DNA of 64,000 nt from Acidaminococcaceae bacterium (GTDB taxonomy: Bacteria; Bacillota; Negativicutes; Acidaminococcales; Acidaminococcaceae): contig CALXRU010000001.1 of NCBI GenBank assembly GCA_944390935.1, positions 62,001 through 126,000 of the forward strand, written 5' to 3'. The translations under genes and the position numbers were made by a program. The notes below the pieces were generated by a model. That model ran no database searches. It had not been told where the DNA came from and was given only the letters and a program-made list of their open reading frames with translations. Positions 1 to 10,529 of this stretch are shown piece after piece. The first letter of the stretch is position 1. Each line of letters opens with the position of its first letter.

Positions 1-1
1 C

Positions 2-556
2 GTTGACGCAATGGTTATCGAAGGCATGGAAGGCGGCGGCCATATCGGCCAGCAGACCACTATGGCATTGATGACCAATGTACTGCCGCTGGTTAAAAAT
101 GTACCGGTGCTGGTTGCAGGCGGTATCAGCGACGGGCGCGGTATTGCAGCAGCGCTTTTAATGGGCGCCGACGGCGTACAGATGGGTTCCCGCTTTATTC
201 TTACCACCGAATGCCCGACCCATCCGCGTGCAAAACAGGCCATTATCGACGCAACCGATACCGATTCCGCAGTTACCGGCTTCAGCCGCAACAACGCAGT
301 GCGCTGCCTTAAAAACGAATTTACCAAAGCATATCTTGAAAAAGAATGTGCAGGCGCGCCGCAGCAGGAACTTAACGACTTTGCCACCGGCACCAACCGC
401 ATGGGCGCAGTAGACGGCGACATCGAACACGGCGCAGTGCTTGTAGGCCAGAGCCTTAACGTGCTTAACGAAATCCTGCCCTGCAAAGAGGTTATGGAAA
501 AACTGGTCGCTGAAGCAAGAGCAACCCTTGCCAACGCCAAAAATATTGAACTGTAA
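2..556 (+). CDS. fabK: Enoyl-ACP reductase II FabK, C-terminal part (gene enters from the left edge)
   Basis: FMN-dependent enoyl-[acyl-carrier-protein] reductase of the nitronate monooxygenase-like TIM-barrel family, catalysing the last reductive step of fatty acid elongation in the cytosol. The frame is open to the window edge, so about 185 C-terminal residues are present and the start is missing. Visible family features are the EGMEGGGHIG segment with its conserved glycines and histidine (FMN/active-site loop), the VAGGISDGRG phosphate-binding strand-loop, the MGADGVQMGSRF segment, and the late FabK-type GDIEHGAVLVGQ stretch, which separates it from plain nitronate monooxygenases. A strong terminator follows directly, so this is the last gene of its operon. 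Family assignment is firm; the FabK rather than generic nitronate monooxygenase name is likely. Confidence 0.88.
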   Translation, partial: VDAMVIEGMEGGGHIGQQTTMALMTNVLPLVKNVPVLVAGGISDGRGIAAALLMGADGVQMGSRFILTTECPTHPRAKQAIIDATDTDSAVTGFSRNNAVRCLKNEFTKAYLEKECAGAPQQELNDFATGTNRMGAVDGDIEHGAVLVGQSLNVLNEILPCKEVMEKLVAEARATLANAKNIEL

Positions 557-570
557 TTGGTAAAAATAAA

Positions 571-616
571 CCCGAATGATATCTTTTAAAAGCTTAATCA
601 TTCGGGTTTTAATTTT
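571..616 (+). terminator. Rho-independent terminator of fabK
   Basis: A perfect 10-bp stem CCCGAATGAT (571-580) with ATCATTCGGG (597-606) is followed by a T-rich run. It begins 14 bp after the fabK stop. Confidence 0.9.
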
Positions 617-659
617 ACTGAAAATGCGTTAAAATTTAATTATTTTACCCGCAAAAAAT

Positions 660-689
660 TTGACTTACGCTGCCGTGAAGTGTTACAAT
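660..689 (+). promoter_or_regulatory. Promoter of the pyr operon
   Basis: The -35 box TTGACT (660-665) and the -10 box TACAAT (684-689) are separated by 18 bp, a good sigma-A-type promoter. Transcription would start near 696 and give a leader of about 170 nt before pyrB. Confidence 0.8.
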
Positions 690-705
690 AATAACAACAT
701 AAAAC

Positions 706-806
706 TTACCTTTAAATCGGTCCTGTGAGACTGTAAGGTAGACTTTTAGGTAACTTGTACTACAAGCCTTCCTATCCTCATGGGGACCGGAAGGCTTTTA
801 TTTTTT
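706..806 (+). promoter_or_regulatory. PyrR-type transcription attenuator in the pyr leader
   Basis: The leader contains GGTCCTGTGAGACT (719-732), close to the PyrR-binding consensus ARUCCNGNGAGGYU; it lies in a hairpin loop closed by TACCTT (707-712) with AAGGTA (735-740). Downstream is a terminator: AAGCCTTCC (764-772) pairs with GGAAGGCTT (789-797), followed by TTTATTTTTT. CGGTCC (718-723) can alternatively pair with GGACCG (784-789), which would break the terminator. These three mutually exclusive elements are what UMP-bound PyrR uses in other Firmicutes to shut off pyr genes. The sequence elements are seen; control by PyrR is inferred. Confidence 0.82.
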
Positions 807-865
807 GTAAGTAGGCGGGCATTCCCGCAGGTTTTGCTTAAATAATCATACAGGAGGTTTCTGCA

Positions 866-1822
866 ATGGCAAAAGCAACAGTTTCTCTCGGCGGCCGGGA
901 TATACTGGATCTGGATTCACTTTCCGTTGAGGAATATGAACTCATCCTTAAAACAGCAGCCGAGATGAAAAGAATTATGAAGCGTGATATCAAAAAGGTT
1001 CCCTCGCTGCGTGGCAAATCTATCATCAACCTGTTTTACGAACCAAGTACCAGAACACGTACTTCGTTTGAACTGGCAGGCAAATATTTGGGAGCGGACG
1101 TTGTAAACATTACCACTTCCAGCTCCAGCGTTGTTAAGGGCGAATGCCTGCGGGATACTATCCTTACCGTGCAGTCTATGGCATGCGACGCGATTGTTAT
1201 GCGCCACCCGATTGAAGGCGCTGCTGCTTATGCTGCAGATGTTTCTAAAGCAGTTATTATCAACGCGGGCGACGGTGCGCATGCACATCCTTCTCAGGGC
1301 TTACTGGATATGTTTACTATCCGTGAGCAGGGCAAGGATTTTAAAGGACTCAAAATGGCGATTGTCGGCGATATTTTATACAGCCGTGTTGCGCGCACCA
1401 ATATTGCCGCATGGACTAAGCTGGGTGCCGATGTGCATGTTGCAGGCCCGATGACCTTAATGCCGCATGATATTGAAGCTTTGGGCGTTACGGTTCACAA
1501 ACGTGTTGAAGACGCTATCGAAGGCGCGGACGTTATCGACATTCTGCGTATTCAGCTTGAACGCCAGCAGAAAGGTCTGTTTCCTTCGGCACGCGAATAT
1601 GCACGCATTTTTGGCATTAACGAAAAACGCTTGGCACTGGCAAAACCGGACGTTACCATTCTGCATCCGGGCCCGATGAACCGCGGCCTTGAAATTTCGT
1701 GGGACGTTGGTTACTGCGACAACGCCAAAATCAGGGACGAAGTACAAAACGGCGTTGCTGTGCGCATGGCTTTGCTGTTCTTAACGCTGACGGGAGGGAA
1801 ACAAATTGAAAACATTAATTAA
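866..1822 (+). CDS. pyrB: Aspartate carbamoyltransferase catalytic chain
   Basis: Condenses carbamoyl phosphate with L-aspartate to carbamoyl aspartate, the committed step of UMP synthesis. At 318 residues it is near the usual catalytic-chain length. The carbamoyl-phosphate loop FYEPSTRTRTSFE (about residues 56-68), the SSSSVVKGE loop and the later MRHP, HPSQ and HPGPMNRG segments are all present. ATG 866 has AGGAGG 8 bp upstream. It is the first gene after the attenuator. The 3' end overlaps pyrC by 17 nt, suggesting translational coupling. No pyrI regulatory-chain gene lies in the operon, as is usual in Firmicutes. Confidence 0.97.
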   Translation: MAKATVSLGGRDILDLDSLSVEEYELILKTAAEMKRIMKRDIKKVPSLRGKSIINLFYEPSTRTRTSFELAGKYLGADVVNITTSSSSVVKGECLRDTILTVQSMACDAIVMRHPIEGAAAYAADVSKAVIINAGDGAHAHPSQGLLDMFTIREQGKDFKGLKMAIVGDILYSRVARTNIAAWTKLGADVHVAGPMTLMPHDIEALGVTVHKRVEDAIEGADVIDILRIQLERQQKGLFPSAREYARIFGINEKRLALAKPDVTILHPGPMNRGLEISWDVGYCDNAKIRDEVQNGVAVRMALLFLTLTGGKQIENIN

Positions 1823-3098
1823 AAACGGACGTGTGGTTGACCCTTCGCAAAACCTTGACGCGGTAATGGACGTGCTGATTGAGGACGGCGTTGTTGCTGC
1901 GATTGATAAAAAAATCGAAACCGCTGCCGATGAAGTTTTTGACGCAAGCGGCCTTGTAGTTGCACCGGGCCTTGTTGACGTGCATACTCATCTGCGTGAG
2001 CCGGGTTTGGAAGCCAAAGAAGACATTGTTACCGGCACGATGGCGGCAGCGGCAGGCGGCGTAACGACGATTGCCTGCATGCCTAATACCAAACCGGTTG
2101 TTGATAACAGCATTATCGTAAGCGGCATTAAAGAACGCGCCGCACGCGAAGGCTATGTAAATGTCGAAGTTATCGGCGCAATCAGCAAGGGCGAGCAGGG
2201 AAAGGAACTGGCAGAACTTGGCGATATGGCCGAAAAAGGCGCGATGGCTTTCAGCGACGACGGGCATTATGTTGAAAGCAGCCGCCTGTTTTTGCTGGCA
2301 GCACGCTATGTAAGCGCTTTTGATAAGGTGCTGATTTCCCATTCTATCGAAGAAGAACTGAACCATGAAGGCTATATGCACGAAGGCGCTGTTTCCGCAC
2401 GTATCGGTGTGCCGGGGATTCCGTACATTTCCGAAGATATCGCGGTTGCGCGTGACTGCATAATTGCTGAATATACCGGTGCGCATGTGCATATCGCGCA
2501 TGTTGCTTCCAAAGGCGCGCTGGATATTATCCGCCGCGCGAAGGCAAGGGGCGTAAACGTAACCTGCGAAGTTACGGTGCACCACCTGACGCTGACGGAC
2601 GAAGCGTGCAGCGGTTACAGCACTGCAACGCGCGTATCGCCGCCGCTGCGCAGCATGGACCACGTTGAAGCATGCCGCCAGGCATTGAAAGACGGCACGG
2701 CCGACGCGATTGTTACCGACCACGCTCCGCATGCTCCGGAAGAAAAAGACGTTGAGTTCCGTTATGCGCCGAACGGTTTTACCGGTCTGGAAACTTCGCT
2801 GGGCGTAATTTTAACCGAACTTTATCATACAGGGCTCTTCACAATTAACGAAATTATTGATAAAATGAGTACAGCGCCTGCGAATATTTTTGCATTAAAT
2901 GCTGGAAGTTTAAAAGCAGGCAGTCCGGCAGATGTAACTGTCATCGACCTTGACAAGGAATGGACAGTTGATAATACGAAATTTTATACACGCGGCAACG
3001 TAACGCCTTTTAACGGAAAACACTGCAAAGGCAAAGCGGTTGCCACCATGGTAGCAGGTAAATTTGTTATGAGAGATGGTGTAGTATGCGGCAAGTAG
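1806..3098 (+). CDS. pyrC: Dihydroorotase
   Basis: Zinc amidohydrolase that cyclises carbamoyl aspartate to dihydroorotate. The 430-residue length and the metal motif DVHTHLREPG (about residues 58-67) mark the class I (long) dihydroorotase type, with further ligands in the ISHSIEEE, HIAHVAS and VTDHAPH segments. The start is TTG 1806, supported by GGGAGGG 5-11 bp upstream and by alignment of the LIKNGRVVDPSQNLD start with the family. It overlaps pyrB by 17 nt and carA by 13 nt, so the operon is read without gaps here. Confidence 0.96.
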   Translation: MKTLIKNGRVVDPSQNLDAVMDVLIEDGVVAAIDKKIETAADEVFDASGLVVAPGLVDVHTHLREPGLEAKEDIVTGTMAAAAGGVTTIACMPNTKPVVDNSIIVSGIKERAAREGYVNVEVIGAISKGEQGKELAELGDMAEKGAMAFSDDGHYVESSRLFLLAARYVSAFDKVLISHSIEEELNHEGYMHEGAVSARIGVPGIPYISEDIAVARDCIIAEYTGAHVHIAHVASKGALDIIRRAKARGVNVTCEVTVHHLTLTDEACSGYSTATRVSPPLRSMDHVEACRQALKDGTADAIVTDHAPHAPEEKDVEFRYAPNGFTGLETSLGVILTELYHTGLFTINEIIDKMSTAPANIFALNAGSLKAGSPADVTVIDLDKEWTVDNTKFYTRGNVTPFNGKHCKGKAVATMVAGKFVMRDGVVCGK

Positions 3099-4162
3099 GA
3101 AGAAAGGGTAAACTGGTTTTAAAAGACGGCAGCGTTTACAGGGGTACTTTGTACGGCAAACGCAATGCTGTCGGCGAAGTTGTTTTTACAACGGGCATGA
3201 GCGGGTATCAGGAAACTTTGACTGACCCGTCGTTCTGCGACCAGATTGTCGTTATGACTTATCCTCTGGTTGGCAATTACGGCATTAACCCCGAATTTAA
3301 TCAGGGCAGAAGGTGCTTCTTCCAGGGCTACGTTATCAGCGAGCTTTGCGACCACCCGAGCAACTGGAAAAACGAACAATCTCTGGAGGATTTTCTGGAT
3401 GAGCAGGATGTGCCTGTGCTTGTGGGCGTTGATACGCGCGCGATTACCAGAAAACTGAGAAACTACGGCGTATTGCAGGGTGTTATTGTGTCCGAAGAAA
3501 TGCCGCAGGAAGAAGTTGACAAACTGCTGGCACTGCCCGAAGTGCATGACCAGGTAGCAAAAGTTACCACGCCGGAAATTTATACAATGGGTGAGGGTAA
3601 ATACCATGTTGCGGTTATGGACTACGGTATTAAACAAAACATCCTTAATTATCTGGCAAGCTTCGGCTGCCGCCTGACCGTGTTCCCGGCGTTCACCGAC
3701 GCGCAGGAAGTTCTGGCTTCCCAGCCGGACGGAATTTTCCTTTCCAACGGACCGGGAGACCCGAAGGATTTGACTACGGTTATCGAAGAAGTTAAAAAAT
3801 TCATCGGCAAACGCCCGATTTTCGGTATCTGCCTTGGCCACCAGCTGATGGCGCTTGCCAACGGCTGCGATACTTATAAAATGAAGTTCGGCCACCGCGG
3901 CATTAACCACCCGGTTAAGGATTTGCTGGAACACAAAGTAATGATTACCTCCCAGAACCACGGCTATGCCGTTGATGAAAAATCGCTGGAAGGTAAGAAT
4001 ATTGAAATTACAAATATTTCGCTGAACGACCACACGATTGAAGGCGTGCGTTACCTTGACCACCCGACCTTTACCGTGCAGTACCATCCGGAGGCAAGCC
4101 CCGGACCGGGCGGCCACGAATATTTGTTTGAACGCTTTATTAAAATGATGGGAGGCCGCTGA
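3086..4162 (+). CDS. carA: Carbamoyl-phosphate synthase small (glutaminase) chain
   Basis: Hydrolyses glutamine and passes ammonia through a tunnel to CarB. The N-terminal CarA domain covers roughly residues 1-150. The class I glutamine amidotransferase domain follows, with nucleophile Cys in GICLGHQ and the His/Glu pair in [10 protein letters not shown] near the end. Length of 358 residues is typical. The ATG overlaps the end of pyrC; no strong Shine-Dalgarno sequence is apparent, fitting translational coupling. Its position inside the pyr operon implies control by pyrimidines; whether it also serves arginine synthesis cannot be seen. Confidence 0.97.
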   Translation: MRQVGRKGKLVLKDGSVYRGTLYGKRNAVGEVVFTTGMSGYQETLTDPSFCDQIVVMTYPLVGNYGINPEFNQGRRCFFQGYVISELCDHPSNWKNEQSLEDFLDEQDVPVLVGVDTRAITRKLRNYGVLQGVIVSEEMPQEEVDKLLALPEVHDQVAKVTTPEIYTMGEGKYHVAVMDYGIKQNILNYLASFGCRLTVFPAFTDAQEVLASQPDGIFLSNGPGDPKDLTTVIEEVKKFIGKRPIFGICLGHQLMALANGCDTYKMKFGHRGINHPVKDLLEHKVMITSQNHGYAVDEKSLEGKNIEITNISLNDHTIEGVRYLDHPTFTVQYHPEASPGPGGHEYLFERFIKMMGGR

Positions 4163-4164
4163 TT

Positions 4165-7100
4165 ATGCCGAAGCTGCAAAATGTAAAAAAAGTACTGGTT
4201 ATCGGTTCGGGCCCGATTATTATCGGGCAGGCGGCAGAATTTGACTATTCCGGCACACAGGCCTGCCGCGCTTTGAAAGAAGAAGGGCTGGAGGTTGTAC
4301 TGGTTAACAGCAACCCGGCTACCATTATGACGGACGTGCATATTGCCGACCGCGTTTACGTTGAGCCTGTAAACGTAGAATTTTTGGAAAGCGTTATTAA
4401 ACGCGAACGCCCGGACGCCATGCTGGCAACTCTGGGCGGGCAGGTTGGCTTGAACCTTGCCATTGACCTTGACAAACAGGGCATTTTGCGCGAATACAAT
4501 GTTAAACTGCTGGGCACCCAGATTGAAAGCATTAAACGCGCCGAGGACCGCGAGCTGTTTAAGGAAACGATGGAAAAAATCAACCAGCCGATTCCGGAAA
4601 GCACGATTGTTGAAACCGTATCCGCAGCTAAAGAGTTTGCGCGTGAGGTTGGTTTCCCGCTTATCGTTCGCCCGGCTTATACTTTGGGCGGCACCGGCGG
4701 CGGCATTGCCGAAAACATGGACGAGCTGGACGACATCGTAAGCAAAGGTTTGCTTTATAGCCTTATCGGCCAGGCGCTGATTGAACGCAGCGTTGCCGGC
4801 TGGAAGGAAATTGAATATGAAGTTCTGCGCGACGCTGATGACAACTGCATTACCGTCTGCTCCATGGAAAACCTTGACCCGGTTGGTGTGCATACCGGTG
4901 ACTCCGTTGTTGCCGCACCGGCACAGACTTTGAGCGACCACGAAGTACAGATGCTGCGTCAGGCTTCCATTGACATAGTACGTGAGCTTGGCGTGCGCGG
5001 CGCGTGCAACGTACAGCTTGCGCTGGACCCGAACTCCTACCGTTATTATGTAATCGAAGTTAACCCGCGTGTAAGCCGTTCTTCGGCGCTGGCTTCCAAA
5101 GCAACCGGTTACCCGATTGCCAAGGTTGCAAGTAAAATTGCCGTTGGCTACACTCTGGACGAAATTCAGAACGCCGTTACCAAAAAGACGACGGCGTGCT
5201 TCGAGCCTTCGCTGGACTATGTAGTTTTGAAATTCCCGCGCTGGCCGTTTGATAAATTTGTTACCGCCGACCGCACTCTGGGCACCCAGATGAAAGCAAC
5301 CGGCGAGGTTATGGCTATCGAAAGAACGCTGGAAGCATCACTCTTAAAAGCAGTACGCTCTCTGGAAATCGGCCTTATCCATTTGGAAATGCCTGAACTG
5401 AAAGCGCTGAGCGACGAAGAAGTGCATGACCGCATCCACCTGATTGATGACCAGCGCCTGTTTGTTATCGCCGAAGCCTTCCGCCGTGGCGTGACGATTG
5501 ACGAAGTGCATGAAATTACCATGATTGACAAATGGTTCTTACAGAAGATTATGAACATCGTCAACATGGAAAAACGCATTAAGTCCGAACCGATGACGGA
5601 AGATTTGATGCGCGCTGCCAAAAAGATGGGCTTTGCAGACGTTGTTATTGCGGGCTACATTGGCAAAACATGGCAGGAAGTACGCGAAATGCGCAAAGGC
5701 TGGGGTATTATCCCGACTTATAAAATGGTTGATACCTGCGCCGCAGAATTTGAAGCTGCAACCCCGTATTATTATTCCACCTATGCGGAAGAAGACGAGG
5801 TTGAAGTAAGCGACAAGAAGAAAGTTGCCGTACTTGGTTCCGGCCCGATCCGTATCGGTCAGGGCGTTGAGTTCGACTACTGCTCCGTACATTCCGTATG
5901 GGCGCTGAAAGAGCTTGGCTACGAAACCATTATCATCAACAACAACCCTGAAACCGTAAGTACCGACTTTGACACCAGCGACCGCCTGTATTTTGAGCCG
6001 CTGACGATTGAGGACGTACTGAACATTCTGGATAAAGAAAAACCGGAAGGCGTTATTGTACAGTTTGGCGGACAGACTGCGATTAACCTTGCAGGCCCGC
6101 TGGAAAAAGCAGGCATTAAGATTTTGGGCAGCAGCGTGGAAAGCATTGACCGCGCCGAAGACCGCGAACGTTTTGATGAGCTGCTGACCTCCTGCAATAT
6201 TCCGCGCCCGAAAGGACATACTGTATTCGACACCGAAGGCGCTTTGAAAGCCGCTGCCGATGTCGGCTACCCGGTAATGGTGCGCCCGTCCTACGTACTC
6301 GGCGGCCGCGCTATGGAAATCGTTTACAACGACGACGAACTGAAATACTACATGACGAACGCTGTAAAGGCATCGCATGAACACCCGGTACTGGTTGACC
6401 ATTACTTACAGGGCACCGAGGTTGAAGTTGACGCTATCTGCGACGGCACCGACGTATTGATTCCGGGCATTATGGAGCATATCGAACGCGCAGGCGTACA
6501 CTCCGGCGACTCCATTGCCGTATATCCGCCGCGTACTCTGTCGGAATCCGTTATTAAAACGATTATCGACTATACCAACAGAATTTCCATCGGCCTTGAA
6601 GTTCACGGCATGATTAACATTCAGTACATCGTGCGCAACAACGAAGTGTTCGTTATCGAGGTTAACCCGCGTTCTTCCCGTACCGTGCCGTTCCTCAGCA
6701 AAGTTACCACTATTCAGATGGTTGACGTTGCAACCAAATGCGCAATGGGCCACGGCATCCGCGAGCAGGGCTTCCGCCCGGGCTTGCAGCTCTTCCCGGA
6801 TTACTATGCAGTTAAAGCGCCGGTATTCTCCTTCAACAAGATGAGCAACGTCGATATTACCCTTGGACCGGAAATGAAATCCACCGGCGAGGTTATGGCA
6901 ATCGACTACCAGTATTCGCGCGCGCTGTACAAAGCCTGCATTGCTGCCGGCATTAACGTGCCGCACGAAGGTTCGATTTTGATTACCGTTGCCGATATGG
7001 ACAAGGAAGAAGCGTGCGAAATTGCTGCGGGCTTTGCCGATTTGGGCTATGAAATTACCGCAACCGGCGGCACTGCAGAATATTTGCAGAGCCACGGCGT

Positions 7101-7374
7101 AAAAGTAAGGGTAGCCACCAAAGTAAGCGAAGGCAGCCCGAACATTCTGGACGAAATTAAAGAAGGCCATATCAGTATGGTTATCAATACAACAAACCAC
7201 GGGCGCGACGCCGAACGCGACGGTTTCAAAATCCGCCGCTCCACGGTTGAACATGCCATTGCCTGCCTGACTTCTCTGGATACGGCACGCGAATTGCAGC
7301 ATGTAATGAGCGCTATGCGCCGCCGCCGCGTTGTAAGCATCGTGGCTTTGCAGGATCTTGCCTGGGAGGGCTGA
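4165..7374 (+). CDS. carB: Carbamoyl-phosphate synthase large chain
   Basis: Makes carbamoyl phosphate from bicarbonate, ammonia and two ATP. At 1069 residues it is full length. The two homologous ATP-grasp halves are visible: each opens with a LGSGPI(R/I)IGQ nucleotide-binding strand (about residue 12 and residue 556), and each carries a glycine-rich ATP lid ([16 protein letters not shown]). The C-terminal MGS-like allosteric domain (about residues 935-1069) contains the TGGTAEYL loop that binds UMP/IMP/ornithine in relatives. ATG 4165 follows carA by 2 bp with GGAGG upstream. Confidence 0.98.
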   Translation: MPKLQNVKKVLVIGSGPIIIGQAAEFDYSGTQACRALKEEGLEVVLVNSNPATIMTDVHIADRVYVEPVNVEFLESVIKRERPDAMLATLGGQVGLNLAIDLDKQGILREYNVKLLGTQIESIKRAEDRELFKETMEKINQPIPESTIVETVSAAKEFAREVGFPLIVRPAYTLGGTGGGIAENMDELDDIVSKGLLYSLIGQALIERSVAGWKEIEYEVLRDADDNCITVCSMENLDPVGVHTGDSVVAAPAQTLSDHEVQMLRQASIDIVRELGVRGACNVQLALDPNSYRYYVIEVNPRVSRSSALASKATGYPIAKVASKIAVGYTLDEIQNAVTKKTTACFEPSLDYVVLKFPRWPFDKFVTADRTLGTQMKATGEVMAIERTLEASLLKAVRSLEIGLIHLEMPELKALSDEEVHDRIHLIDDQRLFVIAEAFRRGVTIDEVHEITMIDKWFLQKIMNIVNMEKRIKSEPMTEDLMRAAKKMGFADVVIAGYIGKTWQEVREMRKGWGIIPTYKMVDTCAAEFEAATPYYYSTYAEEDEVEVSDKKKVAVLGSGPIRIGQGVEFDYCSVHSVWALKELGYETIIINNNPETVSTDFDTSDRLYFEPLTIEDVLNILDKEKPEGVIVQFGGQTAINLAGPLEKAGIKILGSSVESIDRAEDRERFDELLTSCNIPRPKGHTVFDTEGALKAAADVGYPVMVRPSYVLGGRAMEIVYNDDELKYYMTNAVKASHEHPVLVDHYLQGTEVEVDAICDGTDVLIPGIMEHIERAGVHSGDSIAVYPPRTLSESVIKTIIDYTNRISIGLEVHGMINIQYIVRNNEVFVIEVNPRSSRTVPFLSKVTTIQMVDVATKCAMGHGIREQGFRPGLQLFPDYYAVKAPVFSFNKMSNVDITLGPEMKSTGEVMAIDYQYSRALYKACIAAGINVPHEGSILITVADMDKEEACEIAAGFADLGYEITATGGTAEYLQSHGVKVRVATKVSEGSPNILDEIKEGHISMVINTTNHGRDAERDGFKIRRSTVEHAIACLTSLDTARELQHVMSAMRRRRVVSIVALQDLAWEG

Positions 7375-7377
7375 TAT

Positions 7378-8145
7378 ATGCCTAAAAAAATAGTTGAAGC
7401 TAAAGTTGTAGGCCAGCGTGTCTTAAACAGTTCAACAAAATTAATAGAAGTTTATGCGCCGGAGCTGGCAGAGCTTGCCGTTCCGGGGCAGTTTGTAAAC
7501 GTGCAGGTGTTTAACCGTACTGCACCGCTGCTGCGCCGTCCGTTCGGCGTGGCAGCCGTTAACAAAAATGACGGCACCATTACCATGATTTACCGTATTA
7601 TCGGCGACGCTACCAAGCTGCTGGCAGAATATTGCAGCGGCGATAAATTAAGCATCGTCGGCCCGTTGGGGCACGGTTTTGACATGAATGCCGAGCACCC
7701 GCTGATTGTAGGCGGCGGGCTGGGGCTTGCACCGCTCTTGTATCTGGCATCTGCCTTTGGCAAAGGCAAGGCAGAGATTGTTATGGGCGGGCGTACTGCC
7801 GACGAGCTGTTCTGGACGGAGCTGTACGAAGATTTGTGCCCGGTTATGCACTTAACCACCGACGACGGCAGCTGCGGCACCAAAGGCACTGTTATGGCAG
7901 TGCTGCCGGAACTTTTGGCAAGCGGCAAATACGACATTGTTTATGTTTGCGGCCCAGTGCCGATGATGAAAGCCGTTGCGGAAGCAGCGCAAGAATACGG
8001 CGTTAAATGCCAGGTATCACTTGAAAAATACATGGCGTGCGGTTTGGGCGCGTGTCTGTCCTGCTCGTGCAGCGGCATTGGCAAACGCCTGAAGGTTTGC
8101 ACTGACGGCCCGGTATTCTGGGCTGAGGAGGTGGGCGAATGGTAA
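7378..8145 (+). CDS. pyrK: Dihydroorotate dehydrogenase B, electron-transfer subunit
   Basis: FAD and [2Fe-2S] subunit that links PyrD to NAD+. Order seen: N-terminal FAD-binding beta-barrel with LLRRPFGV (about residues 44-51), NAD-binding part beginning at [12 protein letters not shown] (about 108-119), and a C-terminal cluster motif with Cys in [13 protein letters not shown] plus KVCTDGP. Length 255 is normal. The gene is 3 bp after carB and overlaps pyrD by 7 nt. The partner PyrD is therefore the NAD-linked class 1B type. Confidence 0.95.
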   Translation: MPKKIVEAKVVGQRVLNSSTKLIEVYAPELAELAVPGQFVNVQVFNRTAPLLRRPFGVAAVNKNDGTITMIYRIIGDATKLLAEYCSGDKLSIVGPLGHGFDMNAEHPLIVGGGLGLAPLLYLASAFGKGKAEIVMGGRTADELFWTELYEDLCPVMHLTTDDGSCGTKGTVMAVLPELLASGKYDIVYVCGPVPMMKAVAEAAQEYGVKCQVSLEKYMACGLGACLSCSCSGIGKRLKVCTDGPVFWAEEVGEW

Positions 8146-9101
8146 ACGCAAAATTGTATGACGGACGCCTGGCGGTTGATATCGCCGGTTTAAAAATGCA
8201 GACGCCGGTTACCACTGCCTCCGGTACTTTTGGCTTTGGTTTGGAATTTACCGATTTTCTTGATTTGGAAAAAGTCGGCGCGGTGTGCGTTAAAGGCACG
8301 ACGCTGCTGCCGCGCGAAGGCAACAAAGGACAGCGAGCTGTGGAAACTCCGTCCGGCATGCTGAACTGCGTCGGTCTGGAAAACCCCGGCAGCGATTACT
8401 TTTTGACTGAAACGCTGCCCAAACTGCGTAAATATGACGTGCCCGTTATCGTCAACATTGCGGCATCTTCGCCGGAGGAATACGGCGAACTGGCACACAA
8501 ACTTGACGTTGACGGCGTTAACGCGGTGGAAATCAACATATCCTGTCCGAATGTAAAACAGGGCGGCATTGCTTTCGGCACATGTCCGGAAAGCGCCGCT
8601 GCCGTTGTAGAACAGGTTAAAAAGAATTTCAGCAAAACCGTTATCACCAAACTTTCCCCTAACGTAACCAGCATTACGGAAATGGCACTGGCTGTCGAAG
8701 CGGCAGGCACAGACGCTATCTCCTTAATCAATACGCTTATCGGCATGAAGATTGACATTGAACGCCAGCGCCCGATGCTTGGAAATATCACCGGCGGGTT
8801 AAGCGGCCCGGCAGTGCGCCCTGTTGCCGTGCGCATGTGCTACGAGGTAGCGCAGAAGGTGCATGTGCCTATTATCGGCATGGGCGGAATTGAAACTGCG
8901 GAGGACGCGATTGAGTTCTTCCTGTGCGGCGCCAGCGCCATTGCTGTCGGCACGGCCAACTTCCGTAATCCGACTATTGCCGAAACCATCAGCCACGGCA
9001 TTTTGAACTATATGGACAGGCACGGCATTGATAAACTTACCGACATGATCGGCGCGGCTCTGCCGGAAGGCAGCTTTGCCCTGCGCAGCGGAAAGGAGTA
9101 A
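8139..9101 (+). CDS. pyrD: Dihydroorotate dehydrogenase B, catalytic subunit
   Basis: FMN enzyme oxidising dihydroorotate to orotate. TIM-barrel family marks: TASGTFG near the start, LENPGSDYF, the [12 protein letters not shown] segment that carries the class 1 active-site Cys, and the FMN phosphate site [14 protein letters not shown] (about residues 248-261). Length 320 and adjacency to pyrK indicate class 1B. GAGGAGG precedes ATG 8139. Confidence 0.96.
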   Translation: MVNAKLYDGRLAVDIAGLKMQTPVTTASGTFGFGLEFTDFLDLEKVGAVCVKGTTLLPREGNKGQRAVETPSGMLNCVGLENPGSDYFLTETLPKLRKYDVPVIVNIAASSPEEYGELAHKLDVDGVNAVEINISCPNVKQGGIAFGTCPESAAAVVEQVKKNFSKTVITKLSPNVTSITEMALAVEAAGTDAISLINTLIGMKIDIERQRPMLGNITGGLSGPAVRPVAVRMCYEVAQKVHVPIIGMGGIETAEDAIEFFLCGASAIAVGTANFRNPTIAETISHGILNYMDRHGIDKLTDMIGAALPEGSFALRSGKE

Positions 9102-9104
9102 GCC

Positions 9105-9818
9105 ATGAGTGATGAACGTTTGATAGTTGCACTTGATTTCCCGACCGCTGAACTGGCAAAAGCCTGCGTCGAGGAGTTGGGCGACAGCGTCTGCCATTAT
9201 AAAGTCGGCATGGAGCTTTACTATGCCGCAGGCAGCGAGATGATCCGCTTTTTAAAAGAGCATAATAAAAAGGTGTTTCTGGATTTGAAGCTGCATGACA
9301 TTCCCAACACCGTTGCCAGCGCGCTTTCCGTTTTAACCACGCTTGGCGCGGATATGCTGAACGTACATGCCATCGGCGGTAAAAAGATGATGCAGGAAGC
9401 AGTAAAGGCTGTACACGCCAAAGCGGCGGAACTGGGACGCCCTGCACCTAAGCTGATTGCCGTTACCGTGCTGACCAGCATCGACGAAGAACAGTATGCA
9501 GACCTTAATTATAAAAACAGCATTGCCGAACAGGTAATCGCTTTGGCGAAACTTGCCAAAGAAGCAGGCATGGACGGCGTTGTTGCATCCCCGCAGGAAG
9601 CGGCAGGCATCCGCGAGGCGTGCGGCGAAGGCTTTTTGATTGTAACACCCGGCATCCGCCCTGCAGGCGCTGCCATTAACGACCAGAGCAGGATTGCCAC
9701 ACCGGCAGGCGCCCTGAAAAACGGTTCGACCCATATTGTTGTGGGCAGGCCGATTACCAAAGCAGAAGATAAAAAAGCTGCGGCACAAAGCATTGCAGCA
9801 GAAATAAGAGGTGTATAA
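9105..9818 (+). CDS. pyrF: Orotidine 5'-phosphate decarboxylase
   Basis: Decarboxylates OMP to UMP. The catalytic DLKLHDIPNT motif (Lys-Asp pair, about residues 60-69) and the phosphate-binding TPGIRP and HIVVGRPIT segments are present; 237 residues is the short bacterial type. AAGGAG lies 8 bp before ATG 9105. The stop lies 4 bp before the chosen pyrE start. Confidence 0.97.
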   Translation: MSDERLIVALDFPTAELAKACVEELGDSVCHYKVGMELYYAAGSEMIRFLKEHNKKVFLDLKLHDIPNTVASALSVLTTLGADMLNVHAIGGKKMMQEAVKAVHAKAAELGRPAPKLIAVTVLTSIDEEQYADLNYKNSIAEQVIALAKLAKEAGMDGVVASPQEAAGIREACGEGFLIVTPGIRPAGAAINDQSRIATPAGALKNGSTHIVVGRPITKAEDKKAAAQSIAAEIRGV

Positions 9819-9822
9819 ACTT

Positions 9823-10398
9823 ATGATGCAGGAAAAAGAAGTAATGCAGTTGTTGGAAGAAACCGAAGCAGTGCTGCACGGCCATTTTTTGCTGACCAGC
9901 GGCCTGCACAGCCCGATGTATGTTGAAAAATTCAACGTGCTGCAGCACCCGAAATATACGGAAATGCTGTGCCAGGAACTGGCTGAACGCTATGCGGCAG
10001 ACAATGTTGAACTGGTTGTAGGCCCTATGACCGGCGGCATTTTGCTGGCACACGAAGTTGGCAAGGCACTTGGCACCCGCGCTATTTTTACCGAACGCGA
10101 AAACGGCAAAATGACTTTGAAACGCGGCTTCCAGATTCCGGAAGGCACCCGTGTTTTAATTGTTGAAGACATTGTTACCACCGGCGGCAGCGTTAAAGAA
10201 GTGCTGGAAGTTGTTAAAGCACACGGCGGCGTGCCGGTTGGTATTGGACTGTTGGTTGACCGCAGCGGCGGCAAGGTTGATTTTGGCATGCGCACCGAAG
10301 CATTGCTACACCTTGATGTGCCTACCTACGACCCGAACGACTGCCCGCTTTGCAAAGAAGGCAAACCGTTTACCAAACGCGGCCGCACCGGCAAATAA
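9823..10398 (+). CDS. pyrE: Orotate phosphoribosyltransferase
   Basis: Adds ribose-5-phosphate from PRPP to orotate, giving OMP. The PRPP-binding loop VLIVEDIVTTGGS is clear, as are FLLTSGLHSP near the N-terminus and the GPMTGGI segment. A GTG at 9811 also opens the frame and overlaps pyrF, but AAGAGGTG (9805-9812) overlaps it; that same sequence is about 10 bp from ATG 9823, so 9823 is preferred (191 residues). The C-terminal DCPLCKEGKPFTKRG tail with two Cys is typical of Firmicute PyrE. It is the last gene of the operon and is followed by a terminator. Confidence 0.95.
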   Translation: MMQEKEVMQLLEETEAVLHGHFLLTSGLHSPMYVEKFNVLQHPKYTEMLCQELAERYAADNVELVVGPMTGGILLAHEVGKALGTRAIFTERENGKMTLKRGFQIPEGTRVLIVEDIVTTGGSVKEVLEVVKAHGGVPVGIGLLVDRSGGKVDFGMRTEALLHLDVPTYDPNDCPLCKEGKPFTKRGRTGK

Positions 10399-10427
10399 TT
10401 TATAATTTAATTTTTAACGAATTTGTG

Positions 10428-10468
10428 ACACCGGCGGATGTTTATTGCATCTGCCGGTGTTTTTGTTT
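10428..10468 (+). terminator. Terminator of the pyr operon
   Basis: A 13-bp stem with one G-U pair, ACACCGGCGGATG (10428-10440) with CATCTGCCGGTGT (10448-10460), is followed by TTTTGTTTT. Confidence 0.92.
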
Positions 10469-10529
10469 TATAATAATGACGCTGCCGCTTTTAACGCGCA
10501 GCAATATTTTTGTGTATGGTGATTAACCG

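Noticed and set aside
1815-2732. A 305-codon open frame antisense to pyrC, with similar long antisense frames under carA, carB, mtaD, nfnA and others
   Set aside because: These mirror the codon structure of strongly recognised genes on the other strand, lack ribosome sites and show no family motif.
9811-9822. GTG 9811 as the start of pyrE
   Set aside because: It overlaps the AAGAGGTG ribosome site, which is well spaced for ATG 9823.
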